A DNA stretch of 64,000 nt from Devosia sp. Root685 (GCF_001427875.1 NZ_LMHK01000002.1:865436-929435), one strand, 5' to 3'. Shown: positions 43,781 through 53,380, counted from the first letter of the stretch. Program-made: numbers and translations. Notes: generated by a model not told the origin, from the sequence alone.

Positions 43781-45145
43781 CTAGGGCGCCTCGCCGGTGA
43801 TATCCTTGTAGATCACCCCATCCTTCATGATGACGAGGAAGTTCTGCTCGGGATTACCGACCACGCTCAGGTCCTCGAGCGGATTGCCTTCCACCAGCAG
43901 CAGATCGGCATAAGCGCCTTCCTCGATAAGGCCGATGCGCCCCGGATAGGGATTGCGCTTGCCCGAAAGCAGCAGCAATTCGCCATTGGTGCCCGTGGCC
44001 ATCTGCAGGGCCTCGACCGGCGTGTACCATTTGAGCAGGTTAAGCAGCATATTGTTCTGGCCGCGGGCCAGAATGGGCGAGAACAGGATGTCCGTTCCCC
44101 AGGCCGTCTTGAGATCGTACTTCTTGGCAAATTCGTAGACATTGCTGGTGCCTTCCAGCACCTCATGGAATTTTTCCATGGACGAGGGCGGCAGGCCCGC
44201 GCTCATGGCTTCGTCAAAGGGCTGGGTGCTGAGCCAGATGTCCTTTTCGAGCATGAGCTGGGCCGTCTCGTCATCGATCAGGTGCGCATGCTCGATGACT
44301 TTGACGCCCGAATTGATCGCCGTCTGCACCGCCTGGGGCGTGTAGGCATGGACCCCGACATAGGTACCCCAATTGGCCGCCGCCTCTGTCGCCGCCCTGA
44401 TCTCTTCGTCGGTAAAGGTCGAGACGTCGAGCGGGCTATAGGGCGAAGCTACCCCGCCGCCGGCCGTCATTTTGATCTGGGATGCGCCCTGCATCAATTG
44501 CTCGCGGGTCCTGAGGCGCACCTCGTCGGGCGAATCCACCACCATGGCCATGCCGGCGGTTTCCATCGGCTCAAGCTCGCCGATCCGGCGCGGCAAATCT
44601 TCAAAGCCGCGGAAATCGCCGTGGCCTGAGGTCACGGTGAGCATGGCGCCGGATGGGTAGATCCGCGGCCCCGGAATAAGACCCTGATCGATGATTTTCT
44701 TGAGCCCGAAGGCCGGTCCGCCCAGATCGCGCACCGTGGTGAAGCCGCGCATCAGCGTCGCCGTCGCCTCGACCCCGGCAATGAGATGGGTATAGCCCAT
44801 ATCGGCGAGCCCGGTATCGGGCGTAACCCCGATCAGCATGGTGTGCCAATGCGCGTCGATCAGGCCCGGCATCAGCACCCTGCTCTCGCCATCGATCACG
44901 GTCGCGCCGTCTTCGCTGATCTCACCGGTCGAAATGCCGGCAATCTTGCCGTCCTTGACCAGAACATTGGATGGGGCGGTCAATTCGTCCGACTGCCCGT
45001 CGAAAATTCTGACATTTTCAAAGATGACTGGCGGTCTGGCTGCCTGGGCAAAGACCGCTGGCGCTGCGACCAGCAGGGCAGCGGCCGCAACGGCTGGGCC
45101 GACAAAAAACAGCGATACCAGGGATTTGGCCTTAGAGACACTCAT
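43781..45145 (-). CDS. Exported amidohydrolase-family protein (imidazolonepropionase/prolidase-like)
   Basis: Metal-dependent hydrolase, 454 aa, with an N-terminal Sec signal (about residues 1-33, ending AVFAQ). Metal-site candidates are LIDAHWHTM (HxH), QIKMTAGGG (Lys), VGVHAYTP and VIEHAHLID (His) and AWGTDILF (Asp), the pattern of the COG1228 group that acts on cyclic amides and dipeptides. The ends of the barrel are flanked by the usual small beta domain (IFENVRIFDGQ; ADLLLVEGNPLED). Probably periplasmic. Expressed alone or after the SH3-like gene; substrate unknown. Confidence 0.87.
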   Translation of the reverse strand: MSVSKAKSLVSLFFVGPAVAAAALLVAAPAVFAQAARPPVIFENVRIFDGQSDELTAPSNVLVKDGKIAGISTGEISEDGATVIDGESRVLMPGLIDAHWHTMLIGVTPDTGLADMGYTHLIAGVEATATLMRGFTTVRDLGGPAFGLKKIIDQGLIPGPRIYPSGAMLTVTSGHGDFRGFEDLPRRIGELEPMETAGMAMVVDSPDEVRLRTREQLMQGASQIKMTAGGGVASPYSPLDVSTFTDEEIRAATEAAANWGTYVGVHAYTPQAVQTAINSGVKVIEHAHLIDDETAQLMLEKDIWLSTQPFDEAMSAGLPPSSMEKFHEVLEGTSNVYEFAKKYDLKTAWGTDILFSPILARGQNNMLLNLLKWYTPVEALQMATGTNGELLLLSGKRNPYPGRIGLIEEGAYADLLLVEGNPLEDLSVVGNPEQNFLVIMKDGVIYKDITGEAP

Positions 45146-45211
45146 GACCCGCAGAGCTCCTTACACTTCCAGGAGACAGAGCTTATTCGGATCAGAGGGC
45201 CCAACAATCGC

Positions 45212-45292
45212 ACACCGTCCCAATAACCGGCCGGCCGTCCCAACTGCGGAGGCGGGCCGGACGGAGTGTCATAGGCGCCGGTAGCGCGCCTA
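45212..45292 (-). terminator. Hairpin pair after the SH3/crystallin-like gene
   Basis: TAGGCGC/GCGCCTA forms a perfect 7-bp stem (45272-45292) that includes the gene's own stop codon. A second, larger stem follows (ACAC-CGTCC at 45212-45220 with GGACG-GA-GTGT at 45259-45269) enclosing more GC-rich self-complementary sequence. No T-run is seen, so termination is likely but not certain. Confidence 0.4.
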
Positions 45293-45862
45293 CCAGACTT
45301 TTACCGAGGCAATGGCGCCCTGCAGGTGACGGCTGACATTGGACATGTCGTCGCGGATCGAACTGCAATTGCGGAAATGGCGGGCCGTGCACAGATCGAC
45401 GCTGAGCGAATGACTTTGGCTGCCGCGCAGGGCCACCGAGGCGATCCGGTTGCGCCAATTGCCCAGATCGTCATTGCCATTGCCGGGCCGCAGACAAAAA
45501 CTGTCGCCGCGGAAATTGGGCCGGTCGTAAAAGCAGACGCGCGTCGGGCCGGTATCGAAGTCGGGCCAGAGCGGGGGCGGGGGCGGCGGCGCGGCGATGA
45601 GGCGCATGACATAGGACTGGGAGAGCCAGCCGGTATCGCGTCCGGCATTGACGAGACACCAGTTGCGCTCGCAGCGGACGATCGTCACCTCCTCGCCCGA
45701 GCGCACCACGCGGATCATGGCATGGTTGGTGCCCGGCCCATTGCGCAGATTGACATTGGCAACCGTGACCGCCGGGCCGAACATCTGGGCAAAGGCGGGC
45801 AGCGACAGCACCAGGACGGCAACGAGCGCTAAGGCGAGCCGGACAAGTGTCTTTATCATCAT
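45290..45862 (-). CDS. Secreted SH3-domain protein with beta/gamma-crystallin-like C-terminus
   Basis: Exported protein, 190 aa. ATG after GGGAGG gives a signal peptide MMIKTLVRLALALVAVLVLS ending at AFAQ. A bacterial SH3 (SH3_3) domain follows (VNLRNGPGTNHAMIRVVRSG, WCLVNAGRDTGWLSQSYV), then a proline run (eight prolines) and a domain with VCFYDRPNFRGDSFCL, the calcium-binding-like crystallin or peptidase-inhibitor I36 pattern, plus a second repeat ending ASVKVW. Probably periplasmic or cell-wall associated. Role unknown. Confidence 0.78.
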   Translation of the reverse strand: MMIKTLVRLALALVAVLVLSLPAFAQMFGPAVTVANVNLRNGPGTNHAMIRVVRSGEEVTIVRCERNWCLVNAGRDTGWLSQSYVMRLIAAPPPPPPLWPDFDTGPTRVCFYDRPNFRGDSFCLRPGNGNDDLGNWRNRIASVALRGSQSHSLSVDLCTARHFRNCSSIRDDMSNVSRHLQGAIASVKVW

Positions 45863-46440
45863 GAGACCTCCCAATCGGACGCCGAGTGGCTGCTTTTGTG
45901 CGCCAAGCCAGCGCTGCGGTGAGCAAAACTGATCGCATCGCCAAAATTCAAAATAGAAATTTGTGATTTTACTGACGGTAGCACAGACAAAATTTCGAAC
46001 AACGCCACATCAACCTCGAATCTGAAAAAATGGACGGAATGCTAAGACTTTGGACGGGCGAACAAGGCGTTCAATTTTTCATTTATTGATAGAGTTATTT
46101 GCTTTTTCGCCGGTGCATGGGAGTCGATGCGAAGCGTCACCGAATTCGCGATGGCGAATTCGGTCGGGGTGGGCGAGTTAGGAGCAAGAAGAAAGGCCCC
46201 CTCACCCGGCCCTGCGGGCCGACCTCTCCCCCAAAGGGAGAGGTGGAGGGAGAGGCTTCGACCCCGCAAGCAAGCCGTCGCCTCAAATGCCAAAAGCCCA
46301 AAACCGAAAGTCACGAAGCGGGACGCCGGGCCAAGTGCGGGGACGCCGCGCCATTCTCCTCACGCCCCGGTGAAGGATAGCCTTGACGGGCTCCAAAGTG
46401 GATTTGTGTTTTGTTGGAGCCTGTTAGGGGGAGTGGCAAC
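45863..46440. other. Long intergenic region with repeat element and arc promoter
   Basis: No gene is supported over 578 bases. The left part (45930-46100) is AT-rich and should hold the SH3-gene promoter. The middle (46139-46330) is a palindromic repeat-like block listed separately. The last 60 bases lead into the antiporter gene, with a TTGACG box at 46383-46388 that could be a -35 element but no clear -10. Confidence 0.5.
46139..46243. repeat. Composite palindromic intergenic repeat
   Basis: Three consecutive hairpins: ACCGAATTCGC/GCGAATTCGGT with loop GATG (46139-46164, perfect 11 bp), GGCCC/GGGCC around TGC (46208-46220) and CCTCTCCC/GGGAGAGG (46223-46243). The block reading CCTCACCCGGCCCTGCGGGC through to GGGAGAGG resembles short interspersed palindromic repeats common between genes in Hyphomicrobiales and other proteobacteria. 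Copy number cannot be judged from one window. Confidence 0.6.
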
Positions 46441-47877
46441 ATGGCGGCGCCGGACAGGGGTAAACTATCGCTATTTGCGCTGACGGCGATGGTCATAGGC
46501 TCCATGGTGGGAGCCGGTATCTTCAACCTGCCGGGGCGCTTTGCGACCGCAACGGGACCCTTTGGCGCCATCATCGCCTGGGTCATTGCCGGCACTGGCA
46601 TGTATATGCTGGCCCGCGTTTTCCAATCGCTGGCGACACGACGGCCCGATATCGATTCCGGCGTCTTTGCCTATGCCAAGGCCGGTTTCGGCGACTATAT
46701 GGGCTTTCTTTCCGCCTTCGGCTATTGGCTCGGCTCTTGCCTCGGCAACGTCTTTTACTGGGTTCTTATAGGCTCGACGCTCGGGCGTTTCTTTCCCGAG
46801 CTTTTTGGCGATGGCAGCAGCCCGGTGGCGATCATCGTGTCGCTCCTCGGCATCTGGGCTTTCCACTTCATGATCCTGCGCGGCGTCGAACAGGCCGCCT
46901 TCATCAATACCGTCGTCACCATTGCCAAGATCGTGCCGATCGTCGTGGCGATCCTGCTCTTCGTCTTCTTTTTCAACTACACCCAGTTTTCCGAAAACTT
47001 CTTCGGCGGGCTCAATATGCCCGAAAAGAGCCTGGTGGCGCAGGTGCGCGACACCATGCTCATCACCGTCTTCGTCTTTCTCGGCATCGAAGGGGCGAGC
47101 GTCTATTCGCGCTTTGCCAAGAAGCGCGAGGATGTCGGCTCCGCCACCGTGCTCGGCTTTGTCGCCGTGACCGGCCTCATGGTCGCGGTCACGCTTTTAC
47201 CTTTTGCCACCGCGCCACGCGCCGACATTGCCGGGGTGGCGAACCCCTCGCTCTCCGGGGCGCTCGAACTGGTGGTCGGGCATTGGGGCGCGGTGTTCAT
47301 TTCCATCGGCGTACTGATTTCGGTGCTCGGGGCCTATCTTGCCTGGTCGCTGATCTGCGCCGAGGTGATGTTCGCCGCGGCCAAATCCGAGGACATGCCC
47401 AAAATGTTCGCGGCCCAGAACAGCAATGGCGTGCCGGCCAATGCGCTCTGGCTGACCAATATCGTGGTCTCGCTCTTTGTCATCTCGACCTATTGGTCGG
47501 CCGACGCCTTCAACTTCATGCTCGACATGACCAGCGTCACCGCACTGCTGCCCTATCTGCTGGTGGCCGGCTATGGCGTCATCGTGGCGCGTCGCGGTAT
47601 CGGCTATGGGCGCGATGATGGCGATCGCGCGATGGACCAGATCATCGCATGGATCGCGGTCATCTATACGCTCTTCATGTTCGTCGCTGCGGGACTGAAA
47701 TACGTCCTGCTGGTGGCCGTACTCTTCGTTCCCGGCACGCTCATTCTCTACTTCTGGGCCCGCCGGGAACGGAACGCCAAATTCTTTACCCCGGTCGAAC
47801 TGATCGTCTTCGGCGTCACTGTGCTCGCAGGCGCGGCCGGAGCGATCGGTCTTTTGACCGGCACCATTACCCCCTGA
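46441..47877 (+). CDS. arcD: Arginine:ornithine antiporter-like amino acid transporter
   Basis: APC-superfamily transporter, 478 aa, about 12-13 membrane segments. It starts [20 protein letters not shown], with the glycine-rich substrate-binding bend of APA-type exchangers, and has [20 protein letters not shown] and [20 protein letters not shown]. The ATG has GGGGGAG upstream. It precedes arginine deiminase by 16 bases, so arginine import coupled to ornithine or citrulline export is likely. Carbamate kinase and ornithine carbamoyltransferase genes are absent from the window. Confidence 0.85.
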   Translation: MAAPDRGKLSLFALTAMVIGSMVGAGIFNLPGRFATATGPFGAIIAWVIAGTGMYMLARVFQSLATRRPDIDSGVFAYAKAGFGDYMGFLSAFGYWLGSCLGNVFYWVLIGSTLGRFFPELFGDGSSPVAIIVSLLGIWAFHFMILRGVEQAAFINTVVTIAKIVPIVVAILLFVFFFNYTQFSENFFGGLNMPEKSLVAQVRDTMLITVFVFLGIEGASVYSRFAKKREDVGSATVLGFVAVTGLMVAVTLLPFATAPRADIAGVANPSLSGALELVVGHWGAVFISIGVLISVLGAYLAWSLICAEVMFAAAKSEDMPKMFAAQNSNGVPANALWLTNIVVSLFVISTYWSADAFNFMLDMTSVTALLPYLLVAGYGVIVARRGIGYGRDDGDRAMDQIIAWIAVIYTLFMFVAAGLKYVLLVAVLFVPGTLILYFWARRERNAKFFTPVELIVFGVTVLAGAAGAIGLLTGTITP

Positions 47878-47893
47878 TCGAGGAGCGTTAAGC

Positions 47894-49132
47894 ATGGAAT
47901 CCAGTTTTGGCGTCCATTCCGAAGTCGGCCAATTGCGAAAAGTCATGGTCTGCGCGCCGGGCAAGGCGCATCAACGGCTGACCCCGTCCAATTGCGATGA
48001 TCTGCTGTTCGACGATGTGCTCTGGGTCGATGTGGCCAAGCGCGACCACTTCGATTTCATGAACAAATTGCGCGAGCGCGGCGTCGATGTGGTCGAGATG
48101 CACAATCTGCTCGAAGCGACGGTGGCACTGCCCGAGGCCCGGGCCTTCATTCTCGACAATCAGATTACCCCTAACAAGGTGGGTCCCGATCTCGTCGACG
48201 ATGTCCGCTCCTATCTCGATGGGCTCTCCAACCGGCAACTGGCGGAAACCCTGATCGGGGGGCTGTCGACCTTTGAATTTCCCGACTCCATCGGCGGGGA
48301 ACGCATGAACCTCGTGCGCGACGCCGCGGGGGTGAACGAATATCTGCTGCCCCCGCTCCCCAACACGCTCTATACGCGCGACACCACCTGCTGGATCTAT
48401 GGCGGGGTGACGCTCAACCCGCTCTATTGGCCGGCGCGGCACGAAGAAACGCTGCTCACGAGCTCGATCTACAAATTCCACCCCGACTTTGCCGGCAAGG
48501 TGAATGTCTGGTGGGGTGATCCGACAACGGAATGGGACCTCGCGACGCTCGAAGGCGGCGACGTCATGCCCATCGGCAAGGGCAATGTTCTTATTGGAAT
48601 GAGCGAGCGCACCTCGCGCCAGGCGATCAGCCAACTGGCGAAAACGCTTTTTGAAAAGGGCGCGGTTGAGCGCGTCATCGTCGCCGCCATGCCAAAGCTG
48701 CGCGCCGCGATGCATCTCGATACGGTCTTTACCTTTGCCGATCGCGACTGCGTCTTGATCTATCCCGATATCGTCAATCCCATTGAATGCTTCTCCTATC
48801 GGCCGGATGGCAATGGCGGGCTGGAATTGACCAAGGACAAGGGCGGGCTCGTCGAAACCGTGCGCGAGGCGCTGGGGCTTTCTCAGATTCGCGTCGTCGA
48901 GACGGCGGGCAATGACTATACGCGCGAGCGCACCCAATGGGACAGCGGGGCAAATCTCGTCTGCGTCTCGCCCGGCGTCGTCTTTGCCTATGACCGCAAC
49001 ACCTATGTCAACACGCTGCTGCGCAAGGCGGGCGTGGAGGTCATCACCATTTCCGGCTCCGAACTGGGGCGCGGGCGCGGCGGCGGCCACTGCATGACCT
49101 GCCCGATCATCCGCGATGCCGTGGATTACTAA
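47894..49132 (+). CDS. arcA: Arginine deiminase
   Basis: Converts L-arginine to citrulline and ammonia; 412 aa, the normal family length. Characteristic sequences are [57 protein letters not shown], the catalytic His in [10 protein letters not shown] and the nucleophilic Cys in [15 protein letters not shown]. The ammonia formed raises cytoplasmic pH, and in many bacteria the pathway serves acid survival or anaerobic ATP generation. It is coupled to the antiporter upstream and followed by small membrane proteins. Confidence 0.96.
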   Translation: MESSFGVHSEVGQLRKVMVCAPGKAHQRLTPSNCDDLLFDDVLWVDVAKRDHFDFMNKLRERGVDVVEMHNLLEATVALPEARAFILDNQITPNKVGPDLVDDVRSYLDGLSNRQLAETLIGGLSTFEFPDSIGGERMNLVRDAAGVNEYLLPPLPNTLYTRDTTCWIYGGVTLNPLYWPARHEETLLTSSIYKFHPDFAGKVNVWWGDPTTEWDLATLEGGDVMPIGKGNVLIGMSERTSRQAISQLAKTLFEKGAVERVIVAAMPKLRAAMHLDTVFTFADRDCVLIYPDIVNPIECFSYRPDGNGGLELTKDKGGLVETVREALGLSQIRVVETAGNDYTRERTQWDSGANLVCVSPGVVFAYDRNTYVNTLLRKAGVEVITISGSELGRGRGGGHCMTCPIIRDAVDY

Positions 49133-49162
49133 GGGTTCAACAAGCGTTATCCGAGGTGAAAA

Positions 49163-49543
49163 ATGTCTAGCAATTTCTGGGAAGTTCTCTGGCTGATCCT
49201 CTCGACCTTCTTCCTCATCACCTATCTCATCGTGCTGTTCCAGATCGTGGTCGATCTGTTCCGGGACCGCGAGATTGGCGGCTTTGCCCGGGCCATCTGG
49301 GTGATTGCCTTGATCTTCCTGCCCATGCTGACCGCGCTTGCCTATCTCCTCACCCGCGGCGGGGGCATGGGTCAGCGGCAGATCCGGGCCAGCCAGGAGG
49401 CAAGGGCCGAGGCGGAGACCTATATCCGCAACGTTGCCGGCACTTCGCCGGCCGAACAGATCGCCCGCGCCAGTGGCCTGTTGAAGGATGGCGTGATTTC
49501 CGAGGCCGAGTTCAATACGCTCAAGGCCAAGGCGCTGGCCTGA
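49163..49543 (+). CDS. Small membrane protein with PLDc_N and SHOCT domains
   Basis: A 126-aa protein with two membrane segments (about residues 7-29 and 42-64) of the phospholipase D nuclease N-terminal type (VVDLFRDREIGGFARAIWVI, then FLPMLTALAYLLTRG). A C-terminal SHOCT module follows (AEQIARASGLLKDGVISEAE). Proteins of this kind are often found in stress and envelope operons; no activity is assigned. It lies 30 bases after arcA. Confidence 0.8.
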   Translation: MSSNFWEVLWLILSTFFLITYLIVLFQIVVDLFRDREIGGFARAIWVIALIFLPMLTALAYLLTRGGGMGQRQIRASQEARAEAETYIRNVAGTSPAEQIARASGLLKDGVISEAEFNTLKAKALA

Positions 49544-49573
49544 GCCAGAGGTTTTGAGGGAGTGCGTGCCGGC

Positions 49574-50239
49574 ATGACCGACGAAACTTTAGGGCGAGAG
49601 CACGACCCGATCATCCCGATTGTCGATGTTATCGTCGCCCAATTGCGCGAACGGGCGGGACGGCCCGATGCCGTCCTGACCTCGGCGGACCTTTTGGTCA
49701 TGGTGGGGGAGCGCTCGCATGTGCTGGCCATCATGCTTTTTGCGCTGCTCAACCTCCTGCCCGGCCCGCCGGGCTATAATTTTTTGATGGCGGTCGCCAT
49801 GTTCGCAGTCGCCATAGCGATGCTGCTGCGTCGCCCGATGAGTTTTGGCAGCTGGTTCGGGCGCATGCGCCTGCCGCTCAAGGTGATCCAGAAGCTGCTC
49901 GAGGCCCTGTCCGTCATCGTGCGCTGGGCCGCCAAAATTTCGGCGCCGCGCTGGCGGGTGCTGACGGGGCCGGGCGCCATGCCCTTTGTCGCCGTGATCG
50001 CCATCCTGCTCGCGCTGGTCAACATGGCCCCGGTGCCGTTCATGAATCTCATTCCCTCGGCGGGGTTGGCCGTCGTCTGCATGGGCGTTCTCAACGAGGA
50101 CGGCATTGCCGTGCTGGTGGGGGTCGCCATCGGGGCCCTCGGCGCACTGGTGGCGCTCGTGGCCGTCTGGCTGATCCTCGTGCTCGTTTTTGCCTTGGGC
50201 GATATCGTCGAGCATGTGGTGGAGGGGGATATTCCCTGA
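49574..50239 (+). CDS. ExoD-family membrane protein
   Basis: A 221-aa protein with about four to five hydrophobic segments, matching ExoD of rhizobia: LLVMVGERSHVLAIMLFALLN, LLPGPPGYNFLMAVAMFAVAI and FMNLIPSAGLAVVCMGVLNE, with DGIAVLVGVAIGALGA near the end. ExoD was linked to exopolysaccharide synthesis, alkali tolerance and nodule invasion in Sinorhizobium. A GTG at 49562 is an alternative start. It is in line with the deiminase operon. Confidence 0.8.
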   Translation: MTDETLGREHDPIIPIVDVIVAQLRERAGRPDAVLTSADLLVMVGERSHVLAIMLFALLNLLPGPPGYNFLMAVAMFAVAIAMLLRRPMSFGSWFGRMRLPLKVIQKLLEALSVIVRWAAKISAPRWRVLTGPGAMPFVAVIAILLALVNMAPVPFMNLIPSAGLAVVCMGVLNEDGIAVLVGVAIGALGALVALVAVWLILVLVFALGDIVEHVVEGDIP

Positions 50240-50300
50240 CGGCCGAGCTTTAAAAACCGGCCTCCGGGCCAGAGTGACAACACGGTGCAAGGAGAAAAAA

Positions 50301-50864
50301 ATGGCGACGTCTTCCAAGCGTTGGGCAGTGACATTCAGCCTGTTGCGCGGCGCGCTTCTGCTGATCGGCGGGCTCGTCGCCGTGTTCCTCCCCGACTATG
50401 CGCTCAAAGTCGTGGTGGTGGTGGGCGGCACGGTGCTGCTGGTCGATGGTATATTGGGGGCCCTCGCGAGCCAGAACTATGGCATCGAATCGAGCTGGCC
50501 CTTCTGGCTGAGCCTCGTGCGCGGGGGTCTGGCAGCGCTGGCGGGCCTGATGCTGCTGCTCAGTCCCTTCCTTGCCGGCATGCTGACCGCGGAAATCCTC
50601 TCATGGGTGATCGGGCTCGGCGCGATTGCCGTGGGGCTCACCGAAGTCTTCATCCTCGTTCGCTATCGCAAGAATTTTCCGCCCGTCTGGACCTCGGTGG
50701 CGGGCGCCGCCATCTATATTGTGCTCGGCGCCCTGCTCATTGCCCTGCCGATGACCGGGGCGCTGCTGCTGATGCAGATCGGCGGCGGCCTCGTCGCCCT
50801 CTTCGGCCTGATCCAGATCATCCGCAGCTGGGGCGCGGCCAAGGAAAGGCTGGCGAGGGTCTGA
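50301..50864 (+). CDS. HdeD-family acid-resistance membrane protein
   Basis: A 187-aa protein with six predicted membrane segments in three DUF308 repeats, each with a GxxL..G pattern (LLRGALLLIGGLVAVFLPDY; LVRGGLAALAGLMLLLSPFL; AAIYIVLGALLIALP). HdeD of Escherichia coli is needed for acid resistance at high cell density. The ATG has AAGGAG upstream. Together with arginine deiminase this supports an acid-stress role for the whole block. Confidence 0.83.
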   Translation: MATSSKRWAVTFSLLRGALLLIGGLVAVFLPDYALKVVVVVGGTVLLVDGILGALASQNYGIESSWPFWLSLVRGGLAALAGLMLLLSPFLAGMLTAEILSWVIGLGAIAVGLTEVFILVRYRKNFPPVWTSVAGAAIYIVLGALLIALPMTGALLLMQIGGGLVALFGLIQIIRSWGAAKERLARV

Positions 50865-50865
50865 C

Positions 50866-52332
50866 ATGGAGCCGTCCGCGCCGCCCCGAACGATCCAGGA
50901 GCCTTCGCTTTTAGACGCGCTGATTCCGCTCGTCGTGCTGGCCGTGCTGATTTCGGCGGCGGTCTATCTCTTCGGCAACGACGCCATGGCCGGACCGCTG
51001 CAGGTGGCGCTGATCTTTTCAGCGCTCACCGCCGCCCTCATCGTGCTCAAAAATGGCCATAGCTGGGAGGAGGTCGCGGCGGCCGGGCGCAAGGGCGTAT
51101 CCTCGGTCGTCAGCGCCATCTTCATCCTCTTTGCCATCGGCGCGCTGATCGGCGCGTGGAACATGGCCGGCACCATCCCGACCCTGGTCTATTATGGCAT
51201 CACGGTCGTCGACCCGGACTGGTTCTATCCGGCGGCGTTCCTCATCTGCGCCGCCATTTCCTTCGGTATCGGCAGTTCCTGGACCACGGCGGGGACCATC
51301 GGCGTCGGTCTTGTCGGCCTTTCCGTCATGGTGGGCGTCTCCGCCCCGATCACAGCGGGCGCCGTGATTTCCGGAGCCTATGTGGGGGAAAAAATGTCCC
51401 CGCTGTCGGAAACCGCGATCCTTGCCGCGCAACTGACGGACACGCCCATCCATACCCATTTGCGAGCCCAGGCCTGGAGCTCCGGCCCTGCCCTTCTCAT
51501 CGCACTTATCGGCTTCGTCATCTTCGGCGCCTTCGATGGCACGGCCGGGGCGAGCGACGCGCTGATCGATTCCGAGCTCTCTGCGCTTTCGCAGCTTTTC
51601 CAAATCTCGCCCTGGACCTTGCTGCCGGTGGTTCTGCTCGTCGCACTCTCGATTTTGAAAGTGCCGGCATCGCTCGCCATTGCCGCCTCGGCGCTTTCCG
51701 CCGCCTTTCTGGCGCCCGTCCTCCAGTCCGAGGCGGTGCTACGCTTTATCGACGCCCCCGATCTGCCCCAGATCGTGGCGCATATAAAAGCCGGCTGGCA
51801 GGTGATGGCGACGGGTTTTGAGGCACGCTCGGGCATCGAACAAGTGGATGGCCTCCTCTCGCGCGGCGGCATGGCGAGCATGCTCCCCACCATCTGGCTC
51901 ATTCTCGGAGCACTGGTCTTTGGGTCCTTGCTCGACGAATTCGGGCTGCTGCTCAAACTCGTGACCCCGCTCATCGCGCGGGCCAAAACCACCGGCGCAT
52001 TGATCGCCACGGTCGTCGGCTCGGCCTTCGGGCTCAATGTCGTGGCGGGCGATCAATATGTGGCCGTGGTGCTGCCGGCGCGGATTTTCAGCGGCGAGTT
52101 CAAGAAGCGCGGGCTGGCTTCGAGCAATCTCTCCCGTGCCGTTGCCGATGGCGGCAGCGTCACCTCGCCACTGATCCCATGGAATTCCTGCGGCGCCTAT
52201 ATGGCGGCGGTGCTCGGCGTGCCGACGCTGGTCTATCTGCCCTTTTGCCTGTTCAACATCGCCAGCCCCCTCATGACCCTACTTATCGGGGTGACGGGCT
52301 GGCGGGTGATAAAGCTTGCCGGCAAGGCCTAG
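50866..52332 (+). CDS. NhaC-family Na+/H+ antiporter
   Basis: Ion transporter, 488 aa, about 12 hydrophobic segments. NhaC landmarks are FGIGSSWTTAGTIGVGLVGL, GAVISGAYVGEKMSPLSETA, DTPIHTHLRAQAWSSGP and SVTSPLIPWNSCGAYMAAVL. It begins one base after the HdeD-like gene stop and so is part of the same transcript. Its stop codon overlaps the stop of the convergent AraC gene by two bases. Confidence 0.88.
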   Translation: MEPSAPPRTIQEPSLLDALIPLVVLAVLISAAVYLFGNDAMAGPLQVALIFSALTAALIVLKNGHSWEEVAAAGRKGVSSVVSAIFILFAIGALIGAWNMAGTIPTLVYYGITVVDPDWFYPAAFLICAAISFGIGSSWTTAGTIGVGLVGLSVMVGVSAPITAGAVISGAYVGEKMSPLSETAILAAQLTDTPIHTHLRAQAWSSGPALLIALIGFVIFGAFDGTAGASDALIDSELSALSQLFQISPWTLLPVVLLVALSILKVPASLAIAASALSAAFLAPVLQSEAVLRFIDAPDLPQIVAHIKAGWQVMATGFEARSGIEQVDGLLSRGGMASMLPTIWLILGALVFGSLLDEFGLLLKLVTPLIARAKTTGALIATVVGSAFGLNVVAGDQYVAVVLPARIFSGEFKKRGLASSNLSRAVADGGSVTSPLIPWNSCGAYMAAVLGVPTLVYLPFCLFNIASPLMTLLIGVTGWRVIKLAGKA

Positions 52333-53363
52333 CGGAGCGACCCGACAAACTCGCCAAGACTGGGGGCCGTCAGGTTTTTAAGGCTCGGTCTGCGGGGCGC
52401 CGGCAAGTGGGTTTCGTGGCGCGCTTCGCTCGGGCTATAGCCAAAATGGCGCTTGAAGGCGCGGCTGAATTCCGAAGGCTCGAGAAAACCGCGTTCGGCG
52501 GCGATCTCGTATATCGGACGCATATCGGTGCCCGAGGAGAGAGCCCGGTGCGCATCCTGCAGCCGGGCCACTCGGATATAGTGCATGACACCGCCCAATT
52601 GCTCGAAGAGGCGATAGAGCGCTGTTCTCGACATGCCCAATTGGCGGCAGATATCCCTGACGCCGAGGCGGGGAGAAAGCAGGTTCTGGCGGATGAACAG
52701 CTTGGCGCGCTCCATCTGTGTCGCCTGCAGGGCCGGCATGGCCTCGGCCAGCGTATCCCTGCCCGGCGCTGTGCAGGCAACGAGCATGGCCCGCGTGGCC
52801 GCCACGACGGCGGGCAGATGTTCGGGGCCGAGCTGCGGCAATTGCCGCGCCAGCGAATGCAGATAATCGGCCAGAAGGCCGCCAAGCTGGGAAGCGACGT
52901 GCCGTTCGTGGAGGACATCGAGCCCCCGCGCCCCGGCCGGACAGAAATCGCGCGGCACCACCAGGGCGACCGCATCGAAATCGGTGGTCCAACCGGCACT
53001 GACGCGGTGCATGGACCGTACATAACAGAGCCCGGCGCCGGCCTTGTTCCCGGCCTCCGAACTCATGACACCACGCTTTGGCGCGACCAGAAGCCAGTGA
53101 TCCACCGAATCCGCCCGGAGGCGCGGGGTATCGCGACGAAAATCGAGGGCGGGCATGACCGTATGGGTCAAGGCCAAGGCCCCCAGATCCCAGGCGAGCG
53201 ACTGGGCCGGAAAACCCTTGTCGCGTGGACTGCGTGGTTCCATGGCCACCAGCGGTCGCATGATCGAGAGCCAGGCTTCGAACTGATGTTCCGCCTCCAC
53301 CGCGGCGGTAGAAAACGCGTAATTGGGAATGCTGGTGGCAGGACTATCGATCGCTTCGGTCAT
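52329..53363 (-). CDS. AraC-family transcriptional regulator
   Basis: Regulator, 344 aa, with an AraC_binding_2-type N-terminal domain and a double helix-turn-helix (VRDICRQLGMSRTALYRLFE, YEIAAERGFLEPSEFSRAFK, FGYSPSEAR). The start is an ATG after a GGGGGG stretch; longer frames upstream lack a start signal. It is convergent with the NhaC gene. It is paralogous to the regulator at 42302-43390. A link to the stress operon is possible but only positional. Confidence 0.85.
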   Translation of the reverse strand: MTEAIDSPATSIPNYAFSTAAVEAEHQFEAWLSIMRPLVAMEPRSPRDKGFPAQSLAWDLGALALTHTVMPALDFRRDTPRLRADSVDHWLLVAPKRGVMSSEAGNKAGAGLCYVRSMHRVSAGWTTDFDAVALVVPRDFCPAGARGLDVLHERHVASQLGGLLADYLHSLARQLPQLGPEHLPAVVAATRAMLVACTAPGRDTLAEAMPALQATQMERAKLFIRQNLLSPRLGVRDICRQLGMSRTALYRLFEQLGGVMHYIRVARLQDAHRALSSGTDMRPIYEIAAERGFLEPSEFSRAFKRHFGYSPSEARHETHLPAPRRPSLKNLTAPSLGEFVGSLR

Positions 53364-53380
53364 CGTGCCCCCCGGCCGTC

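Noticed and set aside
46383-46412. FNR/Anr-type TTGAT-ATCAA box for the arginine deiminase operon
   Set aside because: Only a TTGACG half is present and the other half does not match; at most a -35-like element.
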